Source: Epiperipatus broadwayi (taxonomy: Eukaryota; Onychophora; Udeonychophora; Euonychophora; Peripatidae). From it: a stretch of DNA of 64,000 nt. The position numbers and the translations under genes are program-made. How positions within the stretch are numbered: the first letter of the stretch is position 1; the number at the start of each line of letters is the position of its first letter. The stretch lies in contig JAQFVV010012402.1 in the NCBI GenBank assembly GCA_028023455.1, positions 14,314,483 to 14,378,482 of the forward strand. The letters run 5' to 3'. The notes under the pieces are model-generated. The model searched no databases. It was not told the origin of the DNA and saw only the letters and a list, made by a program, of their open reading frames with translations. Below are positions 55,001-61,694 of this stretch, in pieces.

Positions 55001-56803
55001 GTATCAGCTATGAGTATTCATCTATTTACTATGTTATCTACAAACATTGCAATATAGGTGTTAGAATTCCAATAAGTGCGTAATAAGTGTTTCCAGTAGG
55101 ATATAATATAATACTACATCTGGTAGGAGGTATTACGGTCTCATGACTAAACCTAGGTATATTTGATATTCTATATTTGTTCTCTTTCTCTAGTGAACGA
55201 TTCTTAGGGTAATTGTTTAAAATTAATTTGGTTTCTTCAATGATAAAGGCATTGTGCGATTATTTCGTTTTACATTCGTATGTTCCAAACTTGAATGGCA
55301 ATTGGAATGAAAATTTTACTAAAAGCATGAACAAATTTATAACATGCTGGAAGTTGTGGTTTACTTTATTAGTTGATCTTAATTTAAATCCATGGTCCTT
55401 AGGAAACAGACATCCATGAGTTTGAATCTAGCAATCTGTTTTTATTGCTCTTTTTCTAACTGGTCTTACAAATACGGACGTGAATACGTTATTAAAATGT
55501 AGTTTCTTCTAAGTAGTTTATAGGCTCATATATATTTAGATTCTCTCTCAAAAAAAAATGTGTCCAATAAAGTTAATAATAGTTTCCTTTTTAATACAAT
55601 TATTGATCCACTATTTTCACAAAAAATAATATCTTTTTATAATTTATTTTTTGTTGCTCTATCACTTTTTTCTTGTGGATTTCTGTGAAATGTAATATGT
55701 ATTAATCATTCATTAATGTGCAAGTAAATAATGTTATTTTACTAAAATAATTTCCTTAAAATTAAAGTGTTTTTATTTTATTTTCTATTAGTGATTTCAA
55801 ATATAGTGTGATTGTTATTGAAGTTTACCGTACTAAATTTTGTACTAACTACATTCTGATAATCCTTCATTGATTTTAATTTTGAATTGCTTTTAAACAA
55901 AATAAATAATAAAAAATATGGGTAAGGTATTAATCAAAATCTTGTGATAGGCATTGTGTTTTGCCAGATGAAGTAGAGAGTTATCAATTGGCAGTTTTAG
56001 CGATCATTATTTCAGAGTGAAATAACAGGTTGATATCTAAAAAGAAAATCTTTAACATTATACATACATAATCATATTTGAAAGGAACCTCTAACTGGCA
56101 CAATAGCTATGTTTATGTTCTGCTTTTGATTAATAAAATAATGCATTATCAGAAATTTATATTGAATTGGAAACTAAATAGCAATCTTTTTATATACAAA
56201 ATGAAATGTTTTTCAGACCCATTATACCTGTTGAGATGCGTGCCAACAAGACATTGTTACTGAAAGCCGTAGAAGCTGCTCACAAATCTGTGAAAGAAAC
56301 CACTTCTAAGCCCAGTCATGCTCGAGTTGAGCCTTTCCAACAAAGACCTATCAAGATTTTTACACACCATTACCAAGAACAGCTACCTTTTCAACAACAA
56401 ATTCTTAGACAAGTTGATTGTAAGGATAATATGCTAACAGTTGTTCATACTTCTAGACCACGATTATTTGAGGAATTGCCATCAAAAGATGGAATAGTTG
56501 GAAAAACACTGATATTATCTTCTGCTGAAACCAGAACAAAGAATATTAACAAAGATAATTCAGGTTTTATTTTTTATATGTGTATATAAATTTTTGGTTT
56601 TTTTTTATAATCCTCATATATTTTTTTTTTACTATTTTATATATTTTTTATTCAGATTTAGATATTGAAGTGGGTTCTCAGGACACTCGATTAATTGAGT
56701 ATAATGATACCTTATTAGATGACTTTCCAGTTAAATATTTACTGAAATCAACTTTTGATGGAGATCAAAAAGGAGTAATCTCACGTAGAATTGTACACAA
56801 CAG
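13047..56803 (+). CDS. ZC3H14: ZC3H14/Nab2 homologue, partial gene (8 internal coding exons)
   Basis: This is a partial eukaryotic gene whose product belongs to the ZC3H14/Nab2 family, nuclear proteins that bind poly(A) RNA and control poly(A) length and export. Exons: 13047-13089, 30623-30737, 37019-37059, 41760-41891, 48197-48369, 53697-53842, 56217-56563, 56656-56803. They total 1145 bp and join in one frame with no stop. The N-terminal helical Nab2-type domain is clear: TAIKSKLMDLGAYV, then LPDYIMVMIANKK, EDLSLFLG and WLMEILQKLQ, all in the order and spacing of the vertebrate protein. Further on are an acidic AEPEDDFIEEL stretch, a basic RKRK patch (likely nuclear localisation) and ANKTLLLKAVEAAHKSV, matching the conserved ANK..LKA block. 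The initiator exon was not found. The CCCH fingers are absent and should lie past 64000. Family recognition is from memory of the protein; exon joins are read from sequence. Confidence 0.85.
16498..16596. repeat. Short near-perfect hairpin, 99 bp
   Basis: ATGCGACTTTTTTTTTCAC at 16498 pairs with the strand ending AAAAAAAAAGTCGCAT at 16596. The match continues through ATTAAAT.TTGAAG.TATAATTATA in the left arm, leaving a loop of a few bases. Arms are about 45 bp with few mismatches. It is probably a tiny MITE or a recent fold-back in the intron. Confidence 0.8.
17341..17998. repeat. Long inverted repeat (about 325-bp arms) in an intron
   Basis: The left arm (17341-17668) and right arm (17687-17998) are inverted copies around a loop of about 18 bp. 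Long identical segments include CTAACAATTCACATTTCC, GCAAAATTTTAAATTAAAAA followed by TATACAATCCTTA, and AATACATATTATATCTAT. Mismatches and small indels are scattered along it, and pairing is continuous in order. In ZC3H14 pre-mRNA it would fold into a long double-stranded hairpin. No coding content is seen. Confidence 0.85.
18103..18271. repeat. Five-copy repeat of GCTGAAATCATCGATGG with A-rich spacers
   Basis: Copies start at 18103, 18135, 18175, 18221 and 18255, separated by A-rich spacers of 15 to 29 bp. Each 17-bp core carries the palindrome CATCGATG, except the last (CATTGATG). The upstream segment 18003-18100 is GC-richer (GTGCTCACCAGGTGATGCTG) and may belong to the same unit. Confidence 0.8.
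20793..20868 (-). repeat. tRNA-Gly(TCC)-derived SINE or retro-pseudogene
   Basis: Read on the minus strand it begins GTGTTGGTGGCCTAGTGG and continues TTAGCATAGCTGCCTTCC, then AAGCAGCTGGCCCGGTTAG. This closely matches tRNA-Gly with a TCC anticodon, including the A-box and anticodon loop. The T arm and 3' acceptor strand are lost, and the body is followed by an A-rich tail (the T run at 20789-20798 on the plus strand). ACTTTAT flanks both sides, a possible target duplication. It is not a functional tRNA. Confidence 0.65.
25500..25690 (+). CDS. Orphan exon-like open frame, function unknown
   Basis: A frame open from 25489 to 25761 is flanked by an acceptor-like TTGTATTTCAG (ending 25499) and a donor-like ACAG/GTAAAA (25690/25691). 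The peptide has non-repetitive, protein-like composition: KSYPGNNGNGRKDYGMSLPV, then FISIENISAAIKILKHH, YFQILKNTAMRLYADTI and KINTG. I do not recognise the family. Its phase (needs two bases from a preceding exon) does not fit insertion after the 13047-13089 exon, so it is not an obvious alternative ZC3H14 exon. It may be a nested-gene exon, a captured fragment or an unrecognised mobile element. Confidence 0.35.
25960..26100 (+). mobile_element. RTE-like LINE fragment
   Basis: It reads VEKYKYLDKLLNK, then with a frame change IKFGWNAFTRNNWILGN. This matches the segment after the RT domain in the better copy at 60848-61440 (INHRIELGWSAFSRNN). It is heavily decayed and short. Confidence 0.6.
26111..26215. 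repeat. 105-bp inverted repeat
   Basis: TAAAACATATTTTGCGGGTT at 26111 is inverted at 26195-26215 (AACCCACAAAATATGTTTTT). The arms are about 20 bp with two differences, around a loop of about 65 bp. It abuts the LINE fragment just upstream and may be a small MITE inserted into or beside it. Confidence 0.65.
26480..28530 (-). other. Compositionally distinct block, possible LTR-element remnant
   Basis: This 2-kb stretch is less AT-rich than its surroundings. On the minus strand it carries AGTTGAGGGGGAGAGATG at about 27930-27947, which resembles a polypurine tract before a 3' LTR, but no TG...CA pair or coding domain could be shown. The 62-codon minus frame at 27296-27484 has no recognised similarity. 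The nature of the block is unresolved. Confidence 0.3.
29290..29580 (+). mobile_element. RTE-like LINE 3' fragment
   Basis: It contains MERFMLGLIRRE, aligning with MERCMLGVTRRD of the copy at 61095. Downstream it reads NWIPKNVRK and, after frame changes, IIWKEKL, matching the terminal W.P...K and WRGEAKDR segments of that family. Multiple stops mean it is a dead fragment. Sequence at 29605-29650 may be a scrap of the other LINE family (minus strand). Confidence 0.6.
30623..30737 (+). CDS. ZC3H14: ZC3H14 homologue exon, conserved LPDYIMVMIANKK block
   Basis: This 115-bp exon has acceptor TTTAAG and donor GTAAGT. It encodes DNELPDYIMVMIANKK, continuing through EDLSLFLGKN to a split Trp codon. 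It is the most conserved part of the Nab2-type domain and anchors the gene identification. A 93-codon open frame from 30656 runs through the donor, but only the part up to 30737 is coding. Confidence 0.9.
32047..32077. repeat. Perfect 10-bp inverted repeat hairpin
   Basis: GACTATCATA (32047-32056) and TATGATAGTC (32068-32077) are exact inverted copies around an 11-base loop. It is probably a chance or element-internal hairpin; it sits in a GC-richer patch (31940-32310) bounded by CATTACA-like ends on the minus strand. Confidence 0.6.
32712..32914. repeat. Tandem repeat, about 71-bp unit, three copies
   Basis: Three diverged units contain an ATATTAATT(G/A) start, a CTCATGAAAT or TTCATGAAAT core, and ATATTAATTACA.AAATA followed by ACTAA. 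The period is about 71 bp. No function is evident. Confidence 0.7.
34209..36907 (-). mobile_element. LTR-like segment, possible LTR retrotransposon remnant
   Basis: On the minus strand the segment starts TGTAACGGGATGG (36907 downward) and ends ACCCAACTGGTTACA (34209), giving TGTAAC...GTTACA ends flanked by ATAT on both sides. The interior is GC-richer than its neighbours, with local repeats such as CCAGTCACAAGGTTGACTGT and CCAGCCACAAGATGGACTGT (36585-36662). No coding domain is seen. In DNA this AT-rich an ATAT duplication is weak evidence, so the boundaries are speculative. Confidence 0.3.
37019..37059 (+). CDS. ZC3H14: ZC3H14 homologue micro-exon (WLMEILQKLQIITA)
   Basis: This 41-bp exon is flanked by acceptor TTTAATAG and donor GTAAGA. 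Joined to the upstream TG it restores Trp and reads WLMEILQKLQIITA, aligning with WLHGVLDKLRSVTT of vertebrate ZC3H14. The split codons on both sides match the neighbouring exons exactly, which supports an exon this short. Confidence 0.8.
37297..37370 (+). mobile_element. LINE reverse transcriptase scrap
   Basis: It reads FINLGKPFDKVN, equivalent to the FIDLEKAFDKVNW motif of LINE reverse transcriptase. The next codon is TGA where the family has Trp. Only this motif is recognisable. The overlapping minus-strand frame 37261-37593 is a low-complexity shadow. Confidence 0.5.
39190..39900 (-). mobile_element. LINE 3' fragment, family ending in a C2H2-like finger
   Basis: Read from 39900 downward it gives LLYESEI.ILYYY, IFSLLI.YY, LIGHMKQ...KKLPKKYVL, then LKDTLKKCNT, MVEDRI.WTGTIKQDVD and finally LYSHCKTHL. 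These follow the order LLYGSETWTLY, QLRWTGHVxRM, RLPK, KDTLK, QDRxKWR and IGLxSHLRTH, known from the C-terminal part of certain non-LTR retrotransposon ORFs. Stops interrupt it. It is oriented opposite to the host gene. Confidence 0.65.
41477..41510 (+). ncRNA. Hammerhead-ribozyme-like core motif
   Basis: CTGAAGA (41477-41483) is followed by a short potential stem (GACT with GGTC, separated by GTGAGGAAC) and then CGAAAC. This resembles the hammerhead core CUGANGA...GAAA. Penelope-like elements are known to carry such motifs. Stems I and III were not established, so activity is unproven. Confidence 0.35.
41760..41891 (+). CDS. ZC3H14: ZC3H14 homologue exon, linker with acidic end
   Basis: This 132-bp exon lies between acceptor TATAACAG and donor GTAAGT. 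It encodes a low-complexity, Ser/Asn/Lys-rich linker ending in EDFLALKAEPE. With the next exon it forms AEPEDDFIEEL, corresponding to the KPEPDDLIDEDL segment of vertebrate ZC3H14. The open frame continues past the donor into intron, so the last coding base is 41891. Confidence 0.8.
42540..42960 (-). mobile_element. Possible LINE C-terminal fragment
   Basis: The minus strand carries MFKSQQLRYFGHTIM at about 42650-42600, resembling the K.QLRWFGHVxR signature after LINE RT domains. Upstream of it is a weak KLKLYHLGKL..YLKV pattern. The rest is too decayed to assign to either LINE family of this window. Confidence 0.38.
43890..44250 (-). mobile_element. LINE 3' fragment, second copy of the finger-ended family
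   Basis: Minus-strand reading gives LTDILKRCKK, IWSTISHGDEIFRKKKFIKK and, at the end, IGLYNHYKTHLQF, parallel to the copy at 39190-39900. The final H..H pattern matches the terminal C2H2-like finger. One conserved GEIF/GDEIF segment is still readable. Confidence 0.6.
44760..45800 (+). mobile_element. Penelope-like element fragment (RT YVDD region plus GIY-YIG-like domain)
   Basis: The frame at 44775-44980 reads KFNNEFYRM, then ILANTEDKIIPEFIEKY, then a stop followed by YVDEVLM (44981-45003). This fits the FY.Q..G..MGSPL...YVDD segment of Penelope-like RTs, with YVDD changed to YVDE. At 45369 follows ISRLTNKVKKICVPTFKVSF, corresponding to the region before the GIY-YIG nuclease. At about 45530-45610 is WLHCCILQ, then ISTRLAQHKYLLRQ, equivalent to the C..YIGxT.R.L..R..EH motif. 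Frameshifts and stops make it inactive. Confidence 0.6.
48197..48369 (+). CDS. ZC3H14: ZC3H14 homologue exon, DDFIEEL linker
   Basis: This 173-bp exon starts after a T-rich tract ending TTTTAG and ends before GTATAT, a less typical donor. It begins DDFIEELKDE, continues with a Ser/Lys-rich linker containing STVSQPKVISEVIRPTIKP, and ends in frame at STAK. The acidic start matches the vertebrate DDLIDEDL motif. The remainder is a poorly conserved disordered linker. Confidence 0.78.
49570..50150 (-). mobile_element. LINE 3' fragment, third copy of the finger-ended family
   Basis: On the minus strand the end reads LRIKRILQLIKQRN, then ICGSMID.YSHNKFIF, matching the QDR.KWR and IGLYNHYKTHLQF ends of the copies at 39190 and 43890. 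It terminates in a GATGATGAT-like tail (49566-49577 on the plus strand), a common LINE 3' end. The upstream part to about 50150 is badly decayed. Confidence 0.5.
50810..51200 (+). mobile_element. hAT-like 5' terminus, other end not found
   Basis: CAGGGGTCCCCAACCC at 50810, followed by GCCCGCAGGCACCATGGC, is a typical start of hAT elements, including a GC-rich subterminal stretch. No matching GGGACCCCTG end occurs within the next 500 bp. A GC patch TGCCCTCGCCGG near 51181 may be part of the remnant. It is presumably truncated. Confidence 0.5.
51635..51960 (+). mobile_element. RTE-like LINE 3' fragment
   Basis: It reads YTSETWTLL (compare LTYGSEIWTL in the 60848 copy). After a frame change, NTWVRKQT aligns with NIWVKKQTG. 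The remainder is decayed. It shares orientation with the host gene. Confidence 0.55.
53258..53463 (-). pseudogene. Decayed Spondin_N domain fragment
   Basis: On the minus strand one frame reads LLYPSSPDWFLAV, a few residues, a stop, NLFQTCHTD, a second stop, then LNPKMIK. After a one-base shift it continues IDLFPGTFDS, a stop, IYYSDEMVKIPANPVIP. This matches the Spondin_N pattern: PSPDWFxGV, NLC, W, DLfPwDAGTDSG, then a Tyr/Ser-rich strand and P..PI. TGA codons stand where Trp and Gly are expected. Spondins are secreted extracellular-matrix proteins. The two in-frame stops before the shift and one after it indicate a pseudogene. The plus-strand 85-codon frame here is its shadow. Confidence 0.55.
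53697..53842 (+). CDS. ZC3H14: ZC3H14 homologue exon with basic NLS-like patch
   Basis: This 146-bp exon has acceptor TTTTAG and donor GTAATT. It reads VQPLNRKRKIPESV, then an acidic DEEDDYD run and SVASVVKVTEK. The order RKRK, then acidic and serine-rich stretches, then a Lys/Arg end matches the FRKRKLP...EEEDDDYG...KPERR region of human ZC3H14. The RKRK patch is the likely nuclear localisation signal, by analogy. Confidence 0.85.
53843..56216 (+). other. 2.4-kb intron of the ZC3H14 homologue
   Basis: The sequence is AT-rich with no recognisable element. A B-box-like GAGTTTGAATC near 55418 is not enough to call a tRNA-derived element. Confidence 0.6.
56217..56563 (+). CDS. ZC3H14: ZC3H14 homologue exon, ANKTLLLKA conserved block
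   Basis: This is the longest visible exon at 347 bp, with acceptor TTTTTCAG. It reads RPIIPVEMRANKTLLLKAV, then EAAHKSVKETT, equivalent to RRPSLPPSKQANKNLILKAI in the vertebrate protein. A Gln/Pro-rich stretch with QQRPIK and FQQQILRQ follows. The donor is a weak GTTTTA, but the downstream exon continues the same frame only if the exon ends at 56563. Confidence 0.88.
56656..56803 (+). CDS. ZC3H14: ZC3H14 homologue exon, acidic region; last exon seen
   Basis: This 148-bp exon follows acceptor TTATTCAG after an intron of only 92 bp and ends at donor GTAAAT. It encodes DLDIEVGSQDTRLIEYND, then LLDDFPVKYLLKSTFDGD and VISRRIVHN, ending in a split Arg codon. No close counterpart comes to mind, but phase and position fit the middle of the protein. 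No later exon, and none of the CCCH fingers, is seen before 64000. Confidence 0.75.
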
Positions 56804-57849
56804 GTAAATAAATAATTGGTATAAAGTTAGTAATTTCAAAATTGTAATATTGCAGACATGAATGGATTTTTTTTGCAAATAGACAACCCAGATGGTTGAT
56901 AGAGGTTTATCTAGTTATTATAAAACATAATGGTACAGGTCAATCTGAGTTTGTTAGATGAATCTCGATATCCTGACTGTAATGTAATGTGACCTTTATC
57001 ATTAGTGGAGAAAGTGTTATATTATTCTATGGGTGCTAAACTCTTGGCTACCTTTATCTTACTTTAATGATTATTTGAAAAGGAATGAATTTAGTCAAAT
57101 ATTTTTGGTTAATGCATTAAACAAAATAATAATAAGGAAATACGTTTTGATAAAAAGTTGTAAAATTTTGTTACAAAAGGAAATAACAAATGTATATATA
57201 TATATCTTGCTGAGATTTACTATTTTAAATACAATATTAACAGAAACAATTTTTCTAAAGCATTATCTTTATGTAACTAATGCGTATACAAAGTAATGCC
57301 AAATATTACTTTAAAATGTTTTTAAAAAAATATTTTTATGACCTGCACAACAGTAGAAAACATTTTTTAAAAAACCTTGATAATTAGAAACTAGTTATTA
57401 TATATATATATATTTTTTATATGGATCAGTTCAATCTGATTTTTAAAGATTAATATTAATCTATGGTTATTAGTTGATTTTAGGGGAAAATAATTTTTGG
57501 TTAAATTCTATTCCCTGGTGTTGGCCATAAGATGGCGTTGATGCTAGCCGAAAACATATACATATAACGATTCTGGGCCTGTGATTGATTTTATATAAAA
57601 ATATCTGATTTAGATTTCTAATAAAATATTCTAGTAACTAATACTATATGATGTTAGTCTTTCATTTTTGTAAATGTTTATTAATCTTATATTGTTTTTT
57701 TTTTTTTTTTACTTTGTGTGTATGGGTGTCTTTAAAGTTACGGTGTTTTTCTAATTTTTTTTTTTTTAGTTTATGTGTTTTTTTTTAACAGTTACAGTAT
57801 TTAAGAGTAAATAAATAATTTTATTAAAAACCAATACGTAATTATAAAG

Positions 57850-59150
57850 ATATAAAAAGAAATGTAATTTATATATGACAATTTAGAATTGATACCTGAC
57901 TACTATTAGTAAATAATATTACTATTTTAAAAAAAAAATTAGAAATTCACATTCAATTTAAAAATGGTACCCGAATAATTGACATTTTTTGGACAGTAAT
58001 TAATCATAAAATGGGTAGTTTTGTTGATGTATATCTGTCAAAAGTTACGGGATTTTTTTAATTGAAAATAAGACACAATTATACATTTTTTTAAATTCAA
58101 TTTACACAAAATTGCTACATTCACGCTAAATTTACAAATGATACCCGACTAAATTTGCTCCTTTTATATATATATATTTTTGGACAGTAATTAATCAGAA
58201 AGTGGATTCTTTTTGTGTGTGTATAGATATAAAAACTATTGTTCTTGAAATACTACATTTCAAAATGATACCCGACTATGTTGCAATTTTTTTTTTTTTG
58301 GACAGTAATGAATCCGAAAGTGGATTATTTTTATTAGTGTGTAGATTTTATCAAAAGCCGTAATATTATTGAAATACTCAATTTAAAAATGATACCCGCG
58401 AATAACTTTTTTTTGGGGGTATTGACAGTAATTAATCAGAAAGTGGGTTTTATTTTCTTTGTGTGTATATATAAAAAGTTACAATCTTTTTTTCATTCGA
58501 AAATAAGACGTAATTCTACATGATTCGATTGAACCACAACATTGAAAAAATTCACATACAATTTTAAAATGATATCCATCAACTAATTTGCTTTTTTTGG
58601 GGGGGGGGGGAGACAGTAATTAATTAGAAAGTGGGTTCTTTTTGTTAGTGTGTATATCTAAAAAAGACCGTCATTGAAAGACTCAATTGAAAAATGATAC
58701 CCGACTAATTTGCTTTCTTTTTTTAAGGACAGTAATGAATCAGAAAGTGGGTTCTTTTTGTTAGTATGTCTATATAAAAAGGTATTGTTATTTAAATACT
58801 AAATTTAAAAATGATAGCCAACTAAGTTGCGTTTCTTTTGACAGTAATTAATCAGAAAGTGGGTTTCTTTTTCTTTTTTTGGTGAATCTTGTGTATATAT
58901 AAAAAATACCGTAATTCAAATACTACATTCAATAATCAAACCCAGTTTAATTTGCTTTCTTTTTTTTTTTTAAGACAGTAATTAATCAGGAACTGGGTTG
59001 TTTTTGTTAGTGTGTAGATATAAAAACTAATCTTATTTTGAAATAATAAATGTAAAAAAAAAAAAAATACTCGACTAATTTTCTTTTTTGGACAAGTAAT
59101 TACTAATAATTAGACACTGGGTTGTTTTTGTTTGTGCTTATATATAGCAA
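57850..59150 (+). repeat. Satellite-like tandem array, about 115-130-bp monomer, about 10 copies
   Basis: Each monomer has AAAATGATACCCGACTAAT, a T-rich tract of variable length, GACAGTAATTAATCAGAAAG, TGGGTTCTTTTTGTTAGTG, then GTATATATAAAAA. Starts of the ATGATACCC motif are near 57966, 58138, 58266, 58389, 58569, 58694, 58810, 58933 and 59060. The 58389-58569 unit is longer, about 180 bp. T-tract length varies, and one copy has a G12 run (58599-58610). Confidence 0.88.
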
Positions 59151-59154
59151 AAGT

Positions 59155-59745
59155 AACTCGTCACGGACGAATTCTCGTCAAAACGGTACTTTTCGCGTGA
59201 TCCTTGAAATTTTTGCCGTTTCGCACCTTTTAAAGCAATTTTTGAGGGTTACCCATTTGTAATGGAATCTTCAGGACATTATTACTAAACTTACAACAGT
59301 AAAGTAAGTTACAACACATTAAAAAAAATATATGTCTTATCAAATTTTAAAAAACTACGACTGGCTCAAATACACAAACTCTCACACGAAACTACAAAGA
59401 AAATAAATATTCTACTATTACAATAAAATGATTAACAAAATCAACTACTACTGCAGCCAATAAAGGCAATTATTTCTCTTTGCTTTTAGCATAGAAAAAA
59501 AAAGCCATAACCGGCAGCCGTCGGGAACTCTTTCTGTGTTTTATCATAGAAAGAAGTCTCTTTGTGTTGGCTTCTGTCGCTGCTGCCGTCCAACATAACG
59601 TGAGGACTCTTTTCTGCAATTATAACGTGGAAAATTTCCTCTCTTGTTGGGTGAATGCCGGTGAAACTGTATATTTCTAGGAATTGACCTAGAAATCGCG
59701 ACATCTCGTGGCAAACACCAAGGAATAGAAAACAACCAAAATTTT
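59155..59745. other. CpG-richer block next to the satellite array
   Basis: This block contrasts with the rest of the window in GC and CpG content (TCACGGACGAATTCTCGTC, TTTCGCGTGATCC, CGAGATGTCGCGATTTC read on the minus strand). Two overlapping minus-strand frames of 63 and 72 codons (59486-59735) are open, but I recognise neither. It could be the end of an unidentified transposon whose subterminal repeats form the array, or a promoter region. Unresolved. Confidence 0.45.
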
Positions 59746-60294
59746 TTTTCTCTGTCTTTCTATGTATTGTTTTTATCTGTCTTATCCTTTTTATAATTTG
59801 TAATCTTTATTGCAGTATTCTTTTAATTTTCTTCTAATGTCAGTATTTTTTATTCAGTAATGTAAAAAAATTATCTAATATCACAAAATTTTTAAATTTA
59901 TTTTTTTCTGGACTTTTTCACTATCTCTTAAAACATTAATTTTACCACTACTAATTGTGATCTGAAGCTATCTCAATTTTGGGACATATACATGCATTTT
60001 TAAAGATGATCCTGAAATTTACTATGATAAATTAATTAACAGCTCATTGAAGTTTCTAACTCTTGGAGTTTTTCACATATCAATTTTTCTTTTGCTCTTA
60101 GAAAACTGCAGATGGTATTTTACTTACAGTTATTTGTTGGACTATTTTAATCATATAATTTAATTGTTAAATTTTTCTAAAAAAATTCTAAATTTATTTA
60201 TACTTTTTCAAAAATATTCAACTATTAATAATAATATAAGAGTTAGAATAGGGTATATAGTTTGAATGGAATTATTCTCTCTTTTTCAGATCTT

Positions 60295-60382
60295 GCTAGT
60301 CTGGTCAGCAAAGAGAAATCAAATTGCAGATTTTTGGATTCATGAATGTTGAATGTAATGTGATATTCTAACCAACTAAGCT
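60295..60382 (-). repeat. tRNA-like (SINE or tRNA pseudogene) sequence
   Basis: The minus strand reads GAGAGAATAGCTTAGTTGG, then TTAGAATATC, and about 45 bases later AATTTGATTTCTC. TAGCTTAGTTGGTTAG is a good A-box/D-arm, and the later motif is a weak B-box. The anticodon region is longer than in a tRNA, so a tRNA-derived element or pseudogene is likely. Confidence 0.4.
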
Positions 60383-60579
60383 ATTCTCTCAATGGCAATA
60401 ATTAGTAAAAATTTTATATATTTATCTGTGAGTCCTGATTTCTTCATTTTTTTTTATTTTTAAGGGCAAATTTAATGAGGGTTTCTTAAAAAAATAAAGA
60501 TTATTATATTAAATTAATTTATGATTTATTTGTTATGGTAATTTGAATAGTTTCTTTAATTTATTTTTTTTAATACTTT

Positions 60580-60847
60580 ACCCTTAAAAAAAAAAGTGGA
60601 TGTCAGGAGAACCTTCATAAATAGATATATAAAATTTCTAATGATTATTGCTGTTGACAGAATTAACTTATTTGACTAAAATGTTATTTTAAATTTAGCA
60701 TTCATTAATTTAAAGATCATGGCTTGACTTATATGCTAATACTATCACTGTTTAAGTCAATAATATCTGAAGAAGAAAAAACTTTAAAACTTTATTTTAT
60801 ACTCTTCTATATAATTAACAGATGAATGTATTTGAAAAAGTATAAAT
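60580..60847 (+). repeat. Direct repeat, left copy (Penelope pLTR-like)
   Basis: This segment aligns in order with 63305-63573: CCCTTAAAAAAAAAA, then TTCTA.TGATTATTGC.GTTGACA, ATGCTAATA.TATCAC, then AATATCTGAAGAAG, then GAAAAAGTATAAA. Identity is partial but collinear over about 268 bp. CTGAAGA (60767) followed by AAAAC near 60790 may be a decayed hammerhead core. Such direct repeats bound Penelope-like elements. Confidence 0.6.
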
Positions 60848-61440
60848 AAGGCTTGATTTTTTAAGACAAATACTAAGTAATACAGATGGAAACATAATGG
60901 ATGAAATAAATCATAGAATTGAACTTGGTTAGAGTGCTTTTAGTAGAAATAACTTGATACTAAACGGAAATATGCCTATATGTTTAAAAAGGAAGGTTTT
61001 TAATAAATGTGTTTTACCAGTTCTTACTTATGGATCTGAGATTTGGACCCTTAATAGAAGAGCAATTTAGAGACTTCAGACCACTCAAAGAATTATGGAA
61101 AGATGCATGTTAGGAGTAACAAGAAGAGATCGAAAATGCAATATATGGGTAAAAAAACAAACAGGTTTTACTGACCTCATTGAAAATACTAAAAGATTGA
61201 AATTCAGTTGGGCTGGACATATAGCTAGAAGAGATGATAATAGATGGACAATTGAAATCTTAAACTGGATGCCAAGAGATTGTAAAAGACCCAGAAAGAG
61301 ACCACATGTGAGATGGATGCAATAAGAAAGTGTGCAGGGGTGATGTGGAGAGGAGAAGCTAAAGATCGGAGAAGGTGGATTGAACTTGGAGAAATCTTCA
61401 TTCTGCAGAGGATTGATAATGGTTATTGATGATGATGAAC
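60848..61440 (+). mobile_element. RTE-like LINE 3' end, best copy in the window
   Basis: It reads QILSNTDGN..DEINHRIEL, SAFSRNN, VLPVLTYGSEIWTLNRRA, QTTQRIMERCMLGVTRRD, LKFSWAGHIARRDDNRW, RGEAKDRRRWIELGEIF and ILQRIDNGY, then a GATGATGAT tail at 61430-61437. This is the C-terminal portion of the RTE-type endonuclease/RT ORF. Only a few stops and shifts interrupt it, including TAG for Trp at about 60931. It lies between the left direct repeat and the Penelope-like ORF remnant. The minus-strand 120-codon frame here is its shadow. Confidence 0.75.
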
Positions 61441-61694
61441 ATAACACTATATCAATCTTTAGGTATTATGAAAAATTTGTCTAAAATTAATCAAAATATA
61501 AAATTGATTAAATTGCCTATGTAATTATAAGATTGCAACTAAAATTTTTATTTTACTCCTAGAGACTGAGAAGGCTGTGATGATCTCTTATAAGAAAAAG
61601 TAAATGCACAAAGATTTTTCAAGTATCAAATCTTACATTCCATTAGTACAGAATATTTGCCAAATAATAAACTTACTTATGCAAAGTTTTTCAT

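Noticed and set aside
61085-61447. 120-codon minus-strand open frame
   Set aside because: It is the antisense shadow of the RTE-like 3' end, which has clear family motifs on the plus strand.
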